A stretch of DNA of 64,000 bases, from NCBI GenBank assembly GCA_017398335.1, contig JAFQGK010000035.1, positions 26,693 to 90,692 of the forward strand, in the 5' to 3' direction. Positions 54,169 to 62,521 of the stretch are shown one piece after another; positions within the stretch are counted from its first letter, which is position 1, and each line of letters starts with the position of its first letter. Origin of the DNA: Bacteroidales bacterium (GTDB lineage: Bacteria > Bacteroidota > Bacteroidia > Bacteroidales > UBA932). Position numbers and translations under genes: made by a program. The notes beneath the pieces are model-generated. The model made no database searches, had not been told where the DNA came from, and was given only the letters and a program-made list of their open reading frames with translations.

Positions 54169-56091
54169 TTAGCGATTATAATTATTCAGAGAAAATTCCT
54201 TTGGACGCTCCATACTCTCAGTATATACATTACCGAACCTGTCGGTAATCTTGAACTCCAATGTAGAAGCTGCAGACGATGCCTTGACACGGAAAATATG
54301 CGAACTGACAGTATTGGTCATGAAGCTTGATGTAGGATTCGCATTCGCGTTGTGCCTTTTGGCCTCATAAGAGATCAGATGAAGAGGGTCCTTTACCTTG
54401 ACAACCTCATAATTCAGATCCTTACCATTCTCCGACACCACTATATTCCATGAAGGGTCATAGTCAAACACATTGAAATACACATAGTTTTCCTTATTAG
54501 AAGACACCCAATATGACGCTGATTTCTCAAATGACGAAGCGTGCGTGCTGTTTGCTGACGGAGCAAAGTTCTTTGCAGTCATCGTTATGGAATTCCTGTC
54601 ATATGTACGGAAGGCATGAGAGAAGTCCTTGCCGGTAGGCTTGAATCTCCACTTCACGTCATTACCGTTCATGTCATATACATAGTATCCTGCAGGTGAT
54701 CCGTCCTTGCAGATATTCAGGCCGCTGGTATAATAGCCTGTCCACCACCAGGTACCGCAGACAGCTCCACTGTTATGATGCAATATTCCTTTTGAAGAAG
54801 TCATATCGTTGTTCCAGATCACATGAGTATGAGCACTCATTATATGAGTCTCATATCCCTTGCAGAGTGCTTCCAACTCCGAGCTGTACGACATCGCACT
54901 CTTTCCTGTCTCTCCATACATCTGGGCGTGCATTGTTATGACAAGAATCTTCGATTTATCAACATAAGAAAGATCCTTTTTCAACCAATTGATCTGATCC
55001 GTCGTAAGGCTTGAATTATAATCTCTTCCACTTCCGTCAGCCTTAGGTACATTCGTACATAATATATTATCAAGAACGACATAATGTACATTACCTATAT
55101 TGAAGGAATAGTAAGTCGGAGCGACCTTAGATTTGAAGGCTGTCACTGTATTGAAGTCACCTTCTGACATCATATCATGATCGTGGTTACCGATTGTATG
55201 GAATATCTGGATTCCGCTTACCTTCGAATTCATTGTCTGGATATATGAATACAGGTCGTAAGCATTACTGTACCAGTACAGATCCCATGACATGTCTCCC
55301 AATGTAAGGGCGTACTGCCTCTTTGCCTTATTTTCGGAAATCTGCTTATTCAGATCTGTTGTAAAATCTGCAAACTGTATAAGGTCTTTGGTCCTGTCTG
55401 CAAGATGCATATCTCCAAGGACATACATCACATGACTTGAATTATCAACCTTGGTCAAAGTCCAGTCCGCTCTCTCAGTGGTCTTCGGATTACCGTCAAG
55501 AGACTTATGGAACTTCGGAAGGATTCCTTCAGCCGCAGCCTCATAACCGCTAGGAACAGACATGAACACCAAACGATTATACTCCTGCGATTTCAAATAA
55601 TACAGACCATTCTCATCTGTAACTACGACATCTATTCCATCAGACACGACAACTCCCGGCACACCGACACCTTCACAAGAGACCAGTCCGTAAACATTGT
55701 ATCCTTCCTTCTCGGTAATCTCGATTCTCTTTTCAATTTCAAAGCGGACCTCACCCAATGCCTTGGTCTGCGACCCTCTTCTGATACTGAACACATATTT
55801 GCCAGTCTCAAGTTTTGATGAAATCTTGAAGCTAAAGCTGTCTGATGTAATACCGACGATATCACATAGGATCTCTTCCTGAGATTTCTTGAGTACGACG
55901 ACATCACCTTTCTCCGGTCCTTTACCCGAATAGAATTTGACAGACACTATATCACCTGCCGCTCCCTTCACCAATTCCGGCAGACTTACAAGCAGTTCAA
56001 ATTTATCGGCAGTACCTGCAGGTTCTTCCTTTTCAGTACATGACACTGCAAGTAGAAGCAATACTATAAAATAATAAAGATATCTTTTCAT
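54169..56091 (-). CDS. Surface or periplasmic metallophosphoesterase lipoprotein
   Basis: A 640-residue lipoprotein (lipobox LLAVSC). The N-terminal ~210 residues are beta-rich (Ig-like plus a carboxypeptidase-regulatory-like MetallophosN region, VYGLVSCEGVGVPGVVVSDG). The calcineurin-type catalytic domain (about 220-470) shows GDMHLAD, LTLGDMSWD, IGNHDHD, ITMHAQMYG and SAHTHVIW. A MetallophosC-like beta domain ends the protein. It shares architecture with the phosphoesterase half of the GDPD fusion at the far end of the locus. It is encoded 9 bases after the GlpT-like gene and 29 bases before susC, so release of phosphate or cleavage of phosphodiesters at the surface is likely. Confidence 0.88.
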   Translation of the reverse strand: MKRYLYYFIVLLLLAVSCTEKEEPAGTADKFELLVSLPELVKGAAGDIVSVKFYSGKGPEKGDVVVLKKSQEEILCDIVGITSDSFSFKISSKLETGKYVFSIRRGSQTKALGEVRFEIEKRIEITEKEGYNVYGLVSCEGVGVPGVVVSDGIDVVVTDENGLYYLKSQEYNRLVFMSVPSGYEAAAEGILPKFHKSLDGNPKTTERADWTLTKVDNSSHVMYVLGDMHLADRTKDLIQFADFTTDLNKQISENKAKRQYALTLGDMSWDLYWYSNAYDLYSYIQTMNSKVSGIQIFHTIGNHDHDMMSEGDFNTVTAFKSKVAPTYYSFNIGNVHYVVLDNILCTNVPKADGSGRDYNSSLTTDQINWLKKDLSYVDKSKILVITMHAQMYGETGKSAMSYSSELEALCKGYETHIMSAHTHVIWNNDMTSSKGILHHNSGAVCGTWWWTGYYTSGLNICKDGSPAGYYVYDMNGNDVKWRFKPTGKDFSHAFRTYDRNSITMTAKNFAPSANSTHASSFEKSASYWVSSNKENYVYFNVFDYDPSWNIVVSENGKDLNYEVVKVKDPLHLISYEAKRHNANANPTSSFMTNTVSSHIFRVKASSAASTLEFKITDRFGNVYTESMERPKEFSLNNYNR

Positions 56092-56100
56092 ATTTGTTCC

Positions 56101-57480
56101 TTAATTCTTTTCCGATCTGATTGTAAGTATGCAAAGCAGGATTCCAAGGGCAGCTCCGATCACCATGGTCAGATTAGCCGCATCCCAGCTGCGGTCAGCA
56201 ATGCCTCCAACGATGATCTTCGAAAGGAGGGAATCACCCACGAGATAGCCGAAAAGGCCGACAAAGCCGGCTGCTGTTCCTGTAGCATTCTTCGGTACAA
56301 GGTTCACAGCCTGGATCGTAACGAGGGCAACAGGGCCATAGATGCAGAATCCGATAAGGATTAGAGCCACATATGCCCACACCTTGGCAGCGATGCCTGT
56401 CGCAGCAGCCAAAGCCGGAACCTGCCAATAAATCAGAGCGCCTATCGTCACCAAAGTCATGAATATGACATTCGGAGGAGCGCACTTGCCTTTGAAGAAT
56501 TTCGCAGAGATCCAGCCGCAGATAATGGTACCTACCGCACCGACATAATTATGGATAGAGAATGCAAGCTTGCTCTCTGCCGCAGTCATGATACCTGTCT
56601 CCTGGAGATATGTAGGCGACCAGTCACCCACTCCATACCTGACCATATAGACAAAGGCATTGGCAAAAGCGATCATCCATATCCACTTGTTCTTCAGGAC
56701 ATAATCAAAGAGCTGCGTCTTGAAAGGCACCTTTTCTCCGACCTTTTCCTTTGTCTTGACGCCTGAATGGTCATTTCTCCAGTCCGCAACCGAAGGAAGT
56801 CCGCAGGATTCCGGAGTATCTCTGAGCGCCCACCAGCAGAACAGAGCTATTACCAGAGCTACAGCTGACGGAAATATGAAGTTCGCCCTCCATGTCTGCT
56901 CTATACCAAGATCTGCAAATATTCCTACTCCAAAGAGAGCGATGATGCCGAGAGTACCTGCTCCGATCGTATGCGAGGTGTTCCACAATGACATCTTGAA
57001 GCTTCGCTCGTTATTCGAGAACCAGTACGCCATCACACGTCCGCAAGGAGGCCAGCCCATTCCAGAGAGGACTCCCACGAAAAGCATGAAGACGAAAAGC
57101 ATCGCCACATTGATTGCCATATTCGATGCCGAGAACGGAAGGAATCCGACAGACATCATGACAAGTGCCGCAATCACGAGACCGACTGTGAGGAACTTCC
57201 TCGCATCCGAGCGGTCCGAAAGCGTTCCCATTATGAACTTGCTGAACGCATATGCTATGGAGACTGCAGATGCTGCGATACCGACTCCCTGCTTGTCAAT
57301 GAGTCCTTCTGCAATCATGTCAGCAGAAGCGAGAGAAAGATTCTTGCGGACCAGATAATAAGCGGCATAGCCAAGGAAAGACCCCATGAAGACCTTGAAT
57401 CTCATGGATCTGAATGTTTTGTCGATTTTGTCGGCAGAAATGAGTGGCTTCGCCTTAGGAGGTTCAAAAAAATTCCGCAT
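56101..57480 (-). CDS. glpT: GlpT/UhpT-family organophosphate:phosphate antiporter, probably glycerol-3-phosphate
   Basis: A 459-residue 12-helix inner-membrane permease of the major facilitator superfamily, OPA branch. Positions that matter in E. coli GlpT are kept: Arg45 in AYYLVRKNLSLA (same number), Lys81 in SKFIMGTLSDR, His170 in NTSHTIGAGTLG (E. coli H165) and Arg281 in VYMVRYGVGDWSPTYL (E. coli R269). Import of glycerol-3-phosphate in exchange for phosphate is therefore the best reading; hexose phosphates cannot be excluded. It leads the minus-strand locus: 9 bases to the phosphoesterase gene, then SusC, SusD and the BACON protein. A -7 box at 57509-57516 lies 29 bases upstream. Confidence 0.9.
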   Translation of the reverse strand: MRNFFEPPKAKPLISADKIDKTFRSMRFKVFMGSFLGYAAYYLVRKNLSLASADMIAEGLIDKQGVGIAASAVSIAYAFSKFIMGTLSDRSDARKFLTVGLVIAALVMMSVGFLPFSASNMAINVAMLFVFMLFVGVLSGMGWPPCGRVMAYWFSNNERSFKMSLWNTSHTIGAGTLGIIALFGVGIFADLGIEQTWRANFIFPSAVALVIALFCWWALRDTPESCGLPSVADWRNDHSGVKTKEKVGEKVPFKTQLFDYVLKNKWIWMIAFANAFVYMVRYGVGDWSPTYLQETGIMTAAESKLAFSIHNYVGAVGTIICGWISAKFFKGKCAPPNVIFMTLVTIGALIYWQVPALAAATGIAAKVWAYVALILIGFCIYGPVALVTIQAVNLVPKNATGTAAGFVGLFGYLVGDSLLSKIIVGGIADRSWDAANLTMVIGAALGILLCILTIRSEKN

Positions 57481-57508
57481 AACTGATTATTAATTTTAAG
57501 TTATCATA

Positions 57509-57516
57509 CAAAGATA
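57509..57516 (-). promoter_or_regulatory. -7 box of the glpT/SusCD operon
   Basis: The minus strand reads TATCTTTG (TAnnTTTG), 29 bases before the glpT ATG. A TTG (57531-57533) is only 14 bases upstream, so the promoter may need an activator; no operator repeat was recognised in the AT-rich 57481-57600 stretch. Confidence 0.5.
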
Positions 57517-57617
57517 ATAGGATTATTTCACAATTCTATATAAAAATGTTTACTTTTAACATCAGACTGACATTTCTGCCATTATGTCAGTATTTTTTCT
57601 GATGGCAGATTATTTGT

Positions 57618-57625
57618 TATCTTTG
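57618..57625 (+). promoter_or_regulatory. -7 box of the grpE-dnaJ operon
   Basis: TATCTTTG (TAnnTTTG) lies 101 bases before the grpE ATG and 25 bases before the small ORF at 57650. No CIRCE-type inverted repeat was recognised around it, and the -33 element is unclear. Confidence 0.5.
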
Positions 57626-57649
57626 CGGGGCGTTAAGCAAGAAGATAAT

Positions 57650-57844
57650 ATGTTAATAAGTTTGATTGTAGGATTGGTGCTTGCACTGATATTTGGCAAG
57701 ATAACGGTTAAGGAAATTAAACATTATGTCAGAAAATACACAGAAAGACACGGAAAAGGAAATTCAGCAGCCGCAGGAAACGGAGAAAAAGGAGAAGAAG
57801 GAAAAGAAGATCTTCCAGAAGAAGGAGAAAAAGTCAAAGACTGA
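57650..57844 (+). CDS. Possible 64-residue membrane peptide overlapping grpE
   Basis: The ATG at 57650 opens an ORF whose first ~17 residues form a convincing membrane segment (LISLIVGLVLALIFG), followed by a basic, amphipathic stretch (EIKHYVRKYTERHGKG) and a Gly/Glu-rich tail. The first 76 bases precede grpE; the rest overlaps it in another frame, where the tail composition simply mirrors the Lys/Glu-rich GrpE N-terminus. It lies directly downstream of the grpE promoter, so it would be the first ORF on the transcript. It may be a real small protein coupled to grpE, or chance. I recognise no family. Confidence 0.3.
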   Translation: MLISLIVGLVLALIFGKITVKEIKHYVRKYTERHGKGNSAAAGNGEKGEEGKEDLPEEGEKVKD

Positions 57845-58304
57845 AGAGCTGGAAGCCAGGATTGCTGAACTCGAGAATCAGGTCGCTAAGGAAAAGGACG
57901 ACTACATCAGGCTCATGGCTGAATTCGATAATTACCGCAGACGTACATCGCAGGAGAAGCTGGATCTTGTCAGCATGGCATCGACGGATACGATCAAAGG
58001 ACTTCTTCCAATACTCGACGACTGCGAAAGAGCGCTCGCCGTCCTTCTAGAATCGGACGACAGCGATGCAGCCAAAGAAGGTACCGAGCTGATATACGGC
58101 AAATTGCTGAATTATCTCAAGAGCAAAGGGCTCGCAGTCATCGAAGCTGCCGGACAGGCATTCGATACAGATCTTCACGAAGCAGTGGCTCAGTTCCCTG
58201 TCCAGGAGGAGGAAAAGAAAGGCAAGGTCTTCGATGTAGTGCAGACAGGATATACCTTGAACGGCAAGGTAATACGTTTTGCTAAGGTAGTGGTTGGTAT
58301 CTGA
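57726..58304 (+). CDS. grpE: GrpE, nucleotide exchange factor for DnaK
   Basis: A 192-residue cytoplasmic co-chaperone that releases ADP from DnaK. The N-terminal third is a Lys/Glu/Gln-rich region and long helix (about 35-95; EELEARIAELENQVAKEKDD), followed by LMAEFDNYRRRTSQEK and the C-terminal beta-wing (about 140-192; AIEA-like VIEAAGQAFDTDLHEAVAQ, then VQTGYTLNGKVIRFAKVVV). It is encoded 75 bases before dnaJ, with a REP-like element in between. dnaK is not in the window. Confidence 0.95.
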   Translation: MSENTQKDTEKEIQQPQETEKKEKKEKKIFQKKEKKSKTEELEARIAELENQVAKEKDDYIRLMAEFDNYRRRTSQEKLDLVSMASTDTIKGLLPILDDCERALAVLLESDDSDAAKEGTELIYGKLLNYLKSKGLAVIEAAGQAFDTDLHEAVAQFPVQEEEKKGKVFDVVQTGYTLNGKVIRFAKVVVGI

Positions 58305-58323
58305 CAGAATCTGAAATAAGAAA

Positions 58324-58371
58324 GTCATTCCCGACTAAATAAATTGTCATTCCCGACCTGATCGGGAATCT
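58324..58371 (+). repeat. REP-like element between grpE and dnaJ
   Basis: An arm plus spacer (GTCATTCCCGACTAAATAAATT, 58324-58345) is followed by a complete hairpin GTCATTCCCGA-cctga-TCGGGAATCT (58346-58371). The period is 22. The element ends 8 bases before the dnaJ ATG and occupies its ribosome-binding region. Confidence 0.85.
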
Positions 58372-58379
58372 GAAGAAAT

Positions 58380-59540
58380 ATGGCAGAAAAAAGAGATTAT
58401 TATGAAGTGCTGGGCGTTGACAGGAACGCATCGGCAGAAGAAATAAAGAAGGCGTACAGAAAGCTCGCCATCAAGTATCACCCAGACAAGAATCCGGGCA
58501 ACAAGGAAGCTGAAGAGAAATTCAAGGAAGCTGCCGAAGCCTATTCCGTACTCAGTGATGCTGACAAGAAGGCAAAGTATGATCAGTTCGGTCATGCAGG
58601 GGTTGACGGGGCCGCTCCGGACTTCAGCGGCGGTTTCGGCAACCTAAATGATATCCTCAACGACCTCTTCGGAGGTGCATTCGGAGGTGGTTTCGGAGGC
58701 TTCAGCGGCTTTGGAGGCGGCTTCGGCGGAGGCCAGCGTCGTGAAAGAGTATACAGAGGACGTGACATCAGAGTACGCGTGAAGCTCACTCTCGAAGAAA
58801 TCGCGCATGGAGTAGAGAAAGAGATCAGCATCGAGAAGAACGTTCCATGCAAGGACTGCGGCGGAAGAGGGGCCAGAAACAGTTCCGACATCAAGACATG
58901 CCCGGGCTGTAACGGCACAGGTCAGGTACAGAGGGTCGTTAATTCATTCCTCGGCCAGACTGTCACCTACTCTACCTGCCAGCAATGCGGTGGCGAAGGA
59001 AAGATCATAAGCAATCCATGCAGCACATGCCATGGAACAGGTCTTGTACGCCAGAGAGAGACTATAAAGGTCAAGATTCCGGCAGGAGTTGAAGCTGGTA
59101 TGCAGATGACGGTGCAGGGAGAAGGCCATGCTGCGAAGAACAACGGAATAAACGGAGACCTGCTTGTTGTAATCGAAGAGCAGGAGCATCCGGAACTCAG
59201 AAGAGAAGGTAGCAACCTCTTCTACACAAAGGTAGTTTCCATCATGGACGCCGTTCTCGGATGCGAGGTTGAAATTCCTTGCCTTGACGGTAAATATAAA
59301 GTAAAGGTTGAACCTGGGACACAGTCTGGAACAGTGGTCAGACTCAGGGGCAAGGGCCTTCCTTCAGTCAATTCATACGGAACAGGCGATCTTTACGTCA
59401 AGATTGCCGTATGGATTCCGAAGAAGTTGAGCAGGGAGGAAAAAGCCTTGTTTGAATCAATTAGGAATAATGATAGCTTCAAGCCAAACCCTTCAAAGGA
59501 AGATAAAAGCTTCTTTGAAAAGCTCAAAGACCTTTTTTAA
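58380..59540 (+). CDS. dnaJ: DnaJ (Hsp40) chaperone
   Basis: A 386-residue co-chaperone that delivers substrates to DnaK and stimulates its ATPase. The J domain carries HPD (34-36). A Gly/Phe-rich linker follows (about 78-118, [11 protein letters not shown]). All four CxxCxGxG zinc repeats are intact ([36 protein letters not shown]), then the C-terminal client-binding domains. Length is normal. A REP-like hairpin lies directly before the start codon and may influence translation or transcript balance with grpE. Confidence 0.97.
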   Translation: MAEKRDYYEVLGVDRNASAEEIKKAYRKLAIKYHPDKNPGNKEAEEKFKEAAEAYSVLSDADKKAKYDQFGHAGVDGAAPDFSGGFGNLNDILNDLFGGAFGGGFGGFSGFGGGFGGGQRRERVYRGRDIRVRVKLTLEEIAHGVEKEISIEKNVPCKDCGGRGARNSSDIKTCPGCNGTGQVQRVVNSFLGQTVTYSTCQQCGGEGKIISNPCSTCHGTGLVRQRETIKVKIPAGVEAGMQMTVQGEGHAAKNNGINGDLLVVIEEQEHPELRREGSNLFYTKVVSIMDAVLGCEVEIPCLDGKYKVKVEPGTQSGTVVRLRGKGLPSVNSYGTGDLYVKIAVWIPKKLSREEKALFESIRNNDSFKPNPSKEDKSFFEKLKDLF

Positions 59541-59559
59541 AATATTTTTGTAAAAAAGT

Positions 59560-59589
59560 TTGCAGAGTTGAAAAATATTCCTACCTTTG
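59560..59589 (+). promoter_or_regulatory. rplS promoter
   Basis: TTTG (59560-59563), 18 bases, then TACCTTTG (59582-59589), a close match to strong Bacteroidetes housekeeping promoters. It gives a leader of about 75 bases before rplS, in which I see no clear riboswitch or long hairpin. Confidence 0.75.
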
Positions 59590-59668
59590 CAATCCCAAAA
59601 ATAAAGCAACCTCTTGTGCTGGGTGAAAAGAAACGCAATGTTGCCACAAAATTTAACGAGAAATAGAA

Positions 59669-60046
59669 ATGAATCCAATTCAGTTAGTAGAGCAGGCATT
59701 CGCAAACGAGAAAGTAGCCAGCTACCCAAAATTCAAGGCAGGTGACACAATCACCGTGACTTACAGAATCAAGGAGGGTGACAAGGAGAGACTTCAGAAG
59801 TTCAGAGGAACTGTTATCCAGCTTCGTGGAGCTTCAGCAGCAACAAGAACATTCACAGTACGCAAGGTTGCAAGTGGTGTAGGCGTTGAGAGAATCTTCC
59901 CATTCGAATCACCGTTCATCGATTCAATCGAGCTCAACAAAATCGGTAAAGTACGTCGCGCACGTATCTTCTACCTCAGAGAACTCTCTGGTAAGAAGGC
60001 TCGTATCAAGGAGAAGAAGATCGCTGTCGTTAAGGACAACGAGTAG
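59669..60046 (+). CDS. rplS: 50S ribosomal protein L19
   Basis: A 125-residue ribosomal protein at the 30S-50S interface. Landmarks are FKAGDTITVTYRIKEGDKER, QKFRGTVIQLRG, TRTFTVRKVASGVGVERIFP and the basic end RRARIFYLRELSGKKARIKE. It has its own promoter and is followed, after a small GCAGC/GCTGC hairpin (60054-60066), by tRNA-Arg. Confidence 0.97.
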   Translation: MNPIQLVEQAFANEKVASYPKFKAGDTITVTYRIKEGDKERLQKFRGTVIQLRGASAATRTFTVRKVASGVGVERIFPFESPFIDSIELNKIGKVRRARIFYLRELSGKKARIKEKKIAVVKDNE

Positions 60047-60071
60047 AGATAAAGCAGCTTAGCTGCAAATC

Positions 60072-60148
60072 GGCTCCGTAGCTCAACTGAATAGAGCATC
60101 TGACTACGGATCAGAAGGTTACAGGTTTGAATCCTGTCGGAGTCACCA
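60072..60148 (+). tRNA. tRNA-Arg (anticodon ACG), CCA encoded
   Basis: A complete cloverleaf: acceptor GGCTCCG/CGGAGTC with one G-T wobble, D-stem GCTC/GAGC, anticodon stem TCTGA/TCAGA around CTACGGA (anticodon ACG, read as ICG after deamination), variable AGGTT, T-stem ACAGG/CCTGT with loop TTTGAAT, discriminator A and encoded CCA. Confidence 0.96.
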
Positions 60149-60185
60149 AAAGGGAATCATTGTATGGCAGTGGTTCCCTTTTTTC
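60149..60185 (+). terminator. Intrinsic terminator after tRNA-Arg
   Basis: AAAGGGAATCA and TGGTTCCCTTT form an 11-bp stem (one T-G pair) beginning right after the CCA end, followed by a run of T. It ends the rplS/tRNA unit. Confidence 0.8.
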
Positions 60186-60199
60186 TTTGTCGGGTCATG

Positions 60200-60230
60200 T
60201 TGTCAGATTGAGAGAATAATCGTAAATTTG
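60200..60230 (+). promoter_or_regulatory. Promoter of the TonB-dependent receptor gene
   Basis: TTG (60200-60202), 20 bases, then TAAATTTG (60223-60230) matches the consensus. The -7 box ends 7 bases before the GTG start at 60238, so the transcript would have almost no leader. Confidence 0.65.
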
Positions 60231-60237
60231 TGGTCTT

Positions 60238-62511
60238 GTGCTTTTGGCAACCATCATATCGTTAATGCTTTCAGCCCCGGACAACGTAGAAGGACTGAAA
60301 GACACCTTGACATACTCGGTCATCGAGACGTCCGCCAAGCAGGCAGTCCCATATGAAAGGATGGCGACCCCGGTATCTGTAGCATACCTTGATGAACTGG
60401 AGGCTCGGCTCATCGATTCCCCAAAGAAACTGTCGGCAATAGTTCCTAACCTGCATATTCCGGATTACGGCTCTGCGATGACATCGTCTATATATCTGAG
60501 AGGATTCGGATCCAGAATGGAGAATCCCGTGCTGGGGCTATATATTGATGATGTACCTGTACTCAATAAGAACGCATATGACATGGATATGCTGGACATC
60601 AGGCGTGCTGACCTCTTCAGGGGGCCTCAGGGTACATTGTACGGAAGAAACTCGATGTGCGGAGTCCTGTCTTTGAACACTCTTTCTCCATCATCATACG
60701 AAGGCATCCGTGCGGCACTTCAATATGGTTCGGCAAACAATGTTTCTGCGCGCGCATCAATCTACAGAAAGACTAAAGATGGGCTTGCGATAGGCGCAGG
60801 CGTGGGATTCAGACATTCCGACGGCTTCTATACAAATTCTTTAAACGGAGAAAGATGCGACCCAAGCGACGGACTTTCGTTGAGAATGAAGATTCAGAAA
60901 CAGCTTCGTCCTGACCTGCATTTTGAAAATATCTTTTCAGCAGGAGTGCTGACACAGGGAGGATGGCCATACAGGCTGTATGATAACGAAACAGGGAGAT
61001 TGGCGGATGTAGCATACAATGACATCTGCGCGTACAAACGTCTGAATATTACTGAGGCAGTAAAGATCAGGAAAGATGCAGATCACTACAGTCTGAGCAG
61101 CATATCATCTCTTCAGGTGCTCCTGGACAGGATGGACCTTGACCAGGATTTCACGCCACGTTCGATGTTTACACTTGCCCAGATCCAGAGAGAGGGTGCC
61201 CTTACTCAAGAGGTGATCCTGAAACCAAAGGCAGAATGGAAAAAGGATTGGTGGAACTGGCAGAGCGGAGCCTTTCTGTTCTGGAAGTTCAACAGAATGT
61301 CCGCACCGGTACATTTCAAGCAGGACGGCATCAATGAACTTATTCTCGGCAATGCCAATGCAAATATACCTGAAGATGTCTCCGGCGGCATGGATGCCCC
61401 GCTAGCCATATTGGAAGATAACTTCGTCATAGACAGCGAGTTCGGAATAAACACTTTCGGTGCTGCCGTATATCACGAATCATACTTTACCCTCGGCAGA
61501 TGGCTATTCACTGCCGGACTGAGACTTGATTATGAAGGCAATATAATGAACTATTGCAGTGATGCGGCAATCAATTACAGATTCATTCCTACCATGCAGG
61601 CCTGGAAACTGTTCGAAACCATATACGATGGAAAAGTGGGCAACCACTATATTGAGCTGCTTCCGAAGATTTCTGCACTGTATGATTTGGGAAATGTCGG
61701 CGGAAGAGGCAAGGCACATTTCTTTGCAAACATCGCCAAAGGTTACAGAAGCGGAGGATTCAATACCCAGATATTCTCGGACATACTCCAGAATATGATG
61801 ATGAACGGTCTGATGGCAGATCTCGGTGTTTATCTGGACGACCCCGGAACGGCGGTAAAGGCTGAAGATACTGCATATAAGCCGGAGAAAGCATGGAATT
61901 ACGAGATAGGTGGAAACATCGACATCAGGGAGAAAGGTCATCATTTCTCTGGTTCCGCATCTGTATTCTTCATTGACTGCCAGGATCAGCAGATCACTCT
62001 TTTCCCTCCGGGAAAGTCTACCGGCAGAATGATGGCAAATGTGGGAAAGTCGAGGAGCATAGGTGCCGAAATGTCATTATTCTATGAGAAGGCAGGATTC
62101 TCATTGTCCGGCTCTTATGGCTATACGGATGCCCGTTTCACTGTATACAATGATGGAAACAATGACTACAGTGGCAACAGAATCCCTTATTCTCCGGAGC
62201 ACACATTCAATGTAAGGACCGGCTATGAGTTCAGTTTGAACTGTAATGTTCTTAGAAGCATATCTGTAAATGCTGACTGTTCCGGAGTCGGGAGGATATG
62301 GTGGAACGAAGCCAATACGCTGACTGAACCTCTGGTCGTACAAATGGGAGCGGACCTTATATTTGATTTCAAATGGTTTGACCTGAACTTCAGGGCAGAC
62401 AATATTCTGAACAAGGATTATAATGTATTCTACTTCAAGTCTGTCGGAAACTCTTTCTTCCAGAGAGGTAAGCCTTTCAGATGGACTGCAGGAATAACAA
62501 TAGACTTATAG
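60238..62511 (+). CDS. TonB-dependent outer-membrane receptor (non-SusC type)
   Basis: A 757-residue receptor of the siderophore/vitamin-type TonB family. A short hydrophobic signal (LLATIISLMLSA) is followed by a plug (about 30-160; PVSVAYLDELEARLID, SSIYLRGFGSRMENPVLGLY, DLFRGPQGTLYGRNSMCGVL) and a beta-barrel ending in GKPFRWTAGITIDL with the terminal hydrophobic pattern of outer-membrane proteins. It lacks the carboxypeptidase-regulatory domain of SusC proteins. The start is a GTG at 60238; the next ATG (60265) would remove most of the signal peptide. The ligand is unknown. A small lipoprotein gene follows after 10 bases. Confidence 0.9.
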   Translation: MLLATIISLMLSAPDNVEGLKDTLTYSVIETSAKQAVPYERMATPVSVAYLDELEARLIDSPKKLSAIVPNLHIPDYGSAMTSSIYLRGFGSRMENPVLGLYIDDVPVLNKNAYDMDMLDIRRADLFRGPQGTLYGRNSMCGVLSLNTLSPSSYEGIRAALQYGSANNVSARASIYRKTKDGLAIGAGVGFRHSDGFYTNSLNGERCDPSDGLSLRMKIQKQLRPDLHFENIFSAGVLTQGGWPYRLYDNETGRLADVAYNDICAYKRLNITEAVKIRKDADHYSLSSISSLQVLLDRMDLDQDFTPRSMFTLAQIQREGALTQEVILKPKAEWKKDWWNWQSGAFLFWKFNRMSAPVHFKQDGINELILGNANANIPEDVSGGMDAPLAILEDNFVIDSEFGINTFGAAVYHESYFTLGRWLFTAGLRLDYEGNIMNYCSDAAINYRFIPTMQAWKLFETIYDGKVGNHYIELLPKISALYDLGNVGGRGKAHFFANIAKGYRSGGFNTQIFSDILQNMMMNGLMADLGVYLDDPGTAVKAEDTAYKPEKAWNYEIGGNIDIREKGHHFSGSASVFFIDCQDQQITLFPPGKSTGRMMANVGKSRSIGAEMSLFYEKAGFSLSGSYGYTDARFTVYNDGNNDYSGNRIPYSPEHTFNVRTGYEFSLNCNVLRSISVNADCSGVGRIWWNEANTLTEPLVVQMGADLIFDFKWFDLNFRADNILNKDYNVFYFKSVGNSFFQRGKPFRWTAGITIDL

Positions 62512-62521
62512 ACAACAGATT

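Noticed and set aside
60054-60066. GCAGC-TTA-GCTGC hairpin as an rplS terminator
   Set aside because: The stem is 5 bp with no T-run, and the tRNA gene starts 6 bases later; the real terminator follows the tRNA.
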